This document shows positions 63,801-64,000 of a DNA stretch of 64,000 nucleotides, piece by piece. The stretch is from Ignavibacteria bacterium (GTDB lineage Bacteria; Bacteroidota; Ignavibacteria; Tepidaquicellales; Tepidaquicellaceae). The translations under genes were made by a program, and so were the position numbers. Positions within the stretch are counted from its first letter, which is position 1; each line of letters begins with the position of its first letter. The notes beneath the pieces are model-generated. The model saw only the letters and a program-made list of their open reading frames with translations, did not search any database and was not told the DNA's origin. The stretch spans positions 372,001 to 436,000 of the forward strand of contig JADJMZ010000003.1 in assembly GCA_016709315.1 (NCBI GenBank), given 5' to 3'.

Positions 63801-64000
63801 ATGATAAGTGCTAAAAGAAAAAAAAATATAAAATTCCTTACTGTATATAATTCATTTACGGAAACTGAAAGAAATGAATTCAGTATATTCATCAAAATTG
63901 GTCTGAATGGCAATAAAAGAAATTATAACAGGATTTTGTCCTCACTGATTATAAATGATAAGGGAATTGTAGATATTCCTGAAGTTAACATAAGCAGAAC
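63801..64000 (+). CDS. Partial gene, probable paralogue of the 53.0 kb helical protein
   Basis: The first 66 residues of a gene cut by the window end. The frame is open from the ATG at 63801: KKNIKFLTVYNSFTETERNE then FSIFIKIGLNGNKRN. The pattern of a hydrophobic lead, a Thr/Ser-Pro- or Glu-led helix and ERNEFSIFIK parallels FSPVEINEFEKMLN in the gene at 53013. The SPFFN motif is not kept. Family membership is likely but rests on a short stretch. Confidence 0.55.
   Translation, partial: MISAKRKKNIKFLTVYNSFTETERNEFSIFIKIGLNGNKRNYNRILSSLIINDKGIVDIPEVNISR

Noticed and set aside
1..64000. tRNA or rRNA genes
   Set aside because: I looked for the T-loop pattern GGTTCGAATCC and for rRNA-like conserved blocks in all spacers and saw none; a covariance search was not possible.

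Overview
The window comes from an AT-rich bacterium of the Bacteroidota/Chlorobiota/Ignavibacteriota (FCB) group; I lean towards Ignavibacteriales. The signs are short AT-rich spacers with few Shine-Dalgarno sites, many TTG starts, an F-type ATP synthase operon without the beta and epsilon genes, a bacillithiol-type deacetylase, DcaP-like and phosphate-selective-porin-like outer-membrane proteins, and secreted proteins typical of Gram-negative FCB bacteria. No rRNA, tRNA, CRISPR array, transposase or phage module was seen.

Region 1 (1-23.4 kb, + strand) is a surface polysaccharide locus. It holds a Wzz-like chain-length regulator, an O-antigen ligase/polymerase-like protein, a Wzx-like flippase, several GT2 and GT4 glycosyltransferases, two SAM methyltransferases, a secreted glycosidase-like protein, an SDR epimerase and a compact D-glycero-D-manno-heptose activation module (hddA, hddC, gmhA, gmhB) followed by a transaldolase. 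It ends with a polyprenyl-phosphate sugar-1-phosphate transferase, a DPM1-like transferase and a GT2 protein fused to a degenerate sugar-1-phosphate transferase. Two genes are decayed: a GH16 glucanase pseudogene and a truncated DXD-type glycosyltransferase.

Region 2 (23.4-34.1 kb, + strand) is housekeeping: accA, murA, a biotin-dependent acyl-CoA carboxylase carboxyltransferase, and the ATP synthase operon (two small membrane proteins, then atpB-E-F-H-A-G), closed by a good terminator. The spacer before the operon carries three consecutive perfect hairpins.

Region 3 (34.1-56.1 kb, mostly - strand) is an accessory stretch: hydrolase, amidase, ANT(6)-like nucleotidyltransferase, ferritin-like/VIT1 protein, small membrane proteins, an FG-GAP/dockerin-like secreted protein (+), metallophosphoesterase, cupin, lipoproteins, MscS channel, an amidohydrolase with a META-like tail, and a 498-residue protein of an unrecognised family followed by a 22-unit array of 21-bp tandem repeats. 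Four genes here (ANT6, a lipoprotein, the amidohydrolase and bshB1) are interrupted by single-base frameshifts, which means either recent decay, slippage, or sequence error.

Region 4 (56.6-63.5 kb, - strand) looks like a nutrient-uptake and catabolism block: a PAS/sigma-54 activator upstream of a small ABM-like protein, a DcaP-like porin, a secreted glutaminase, a second porin and a secreted amidohydrolase. The last 200 bases start a probable second member of the family seen at 53.0 kb.
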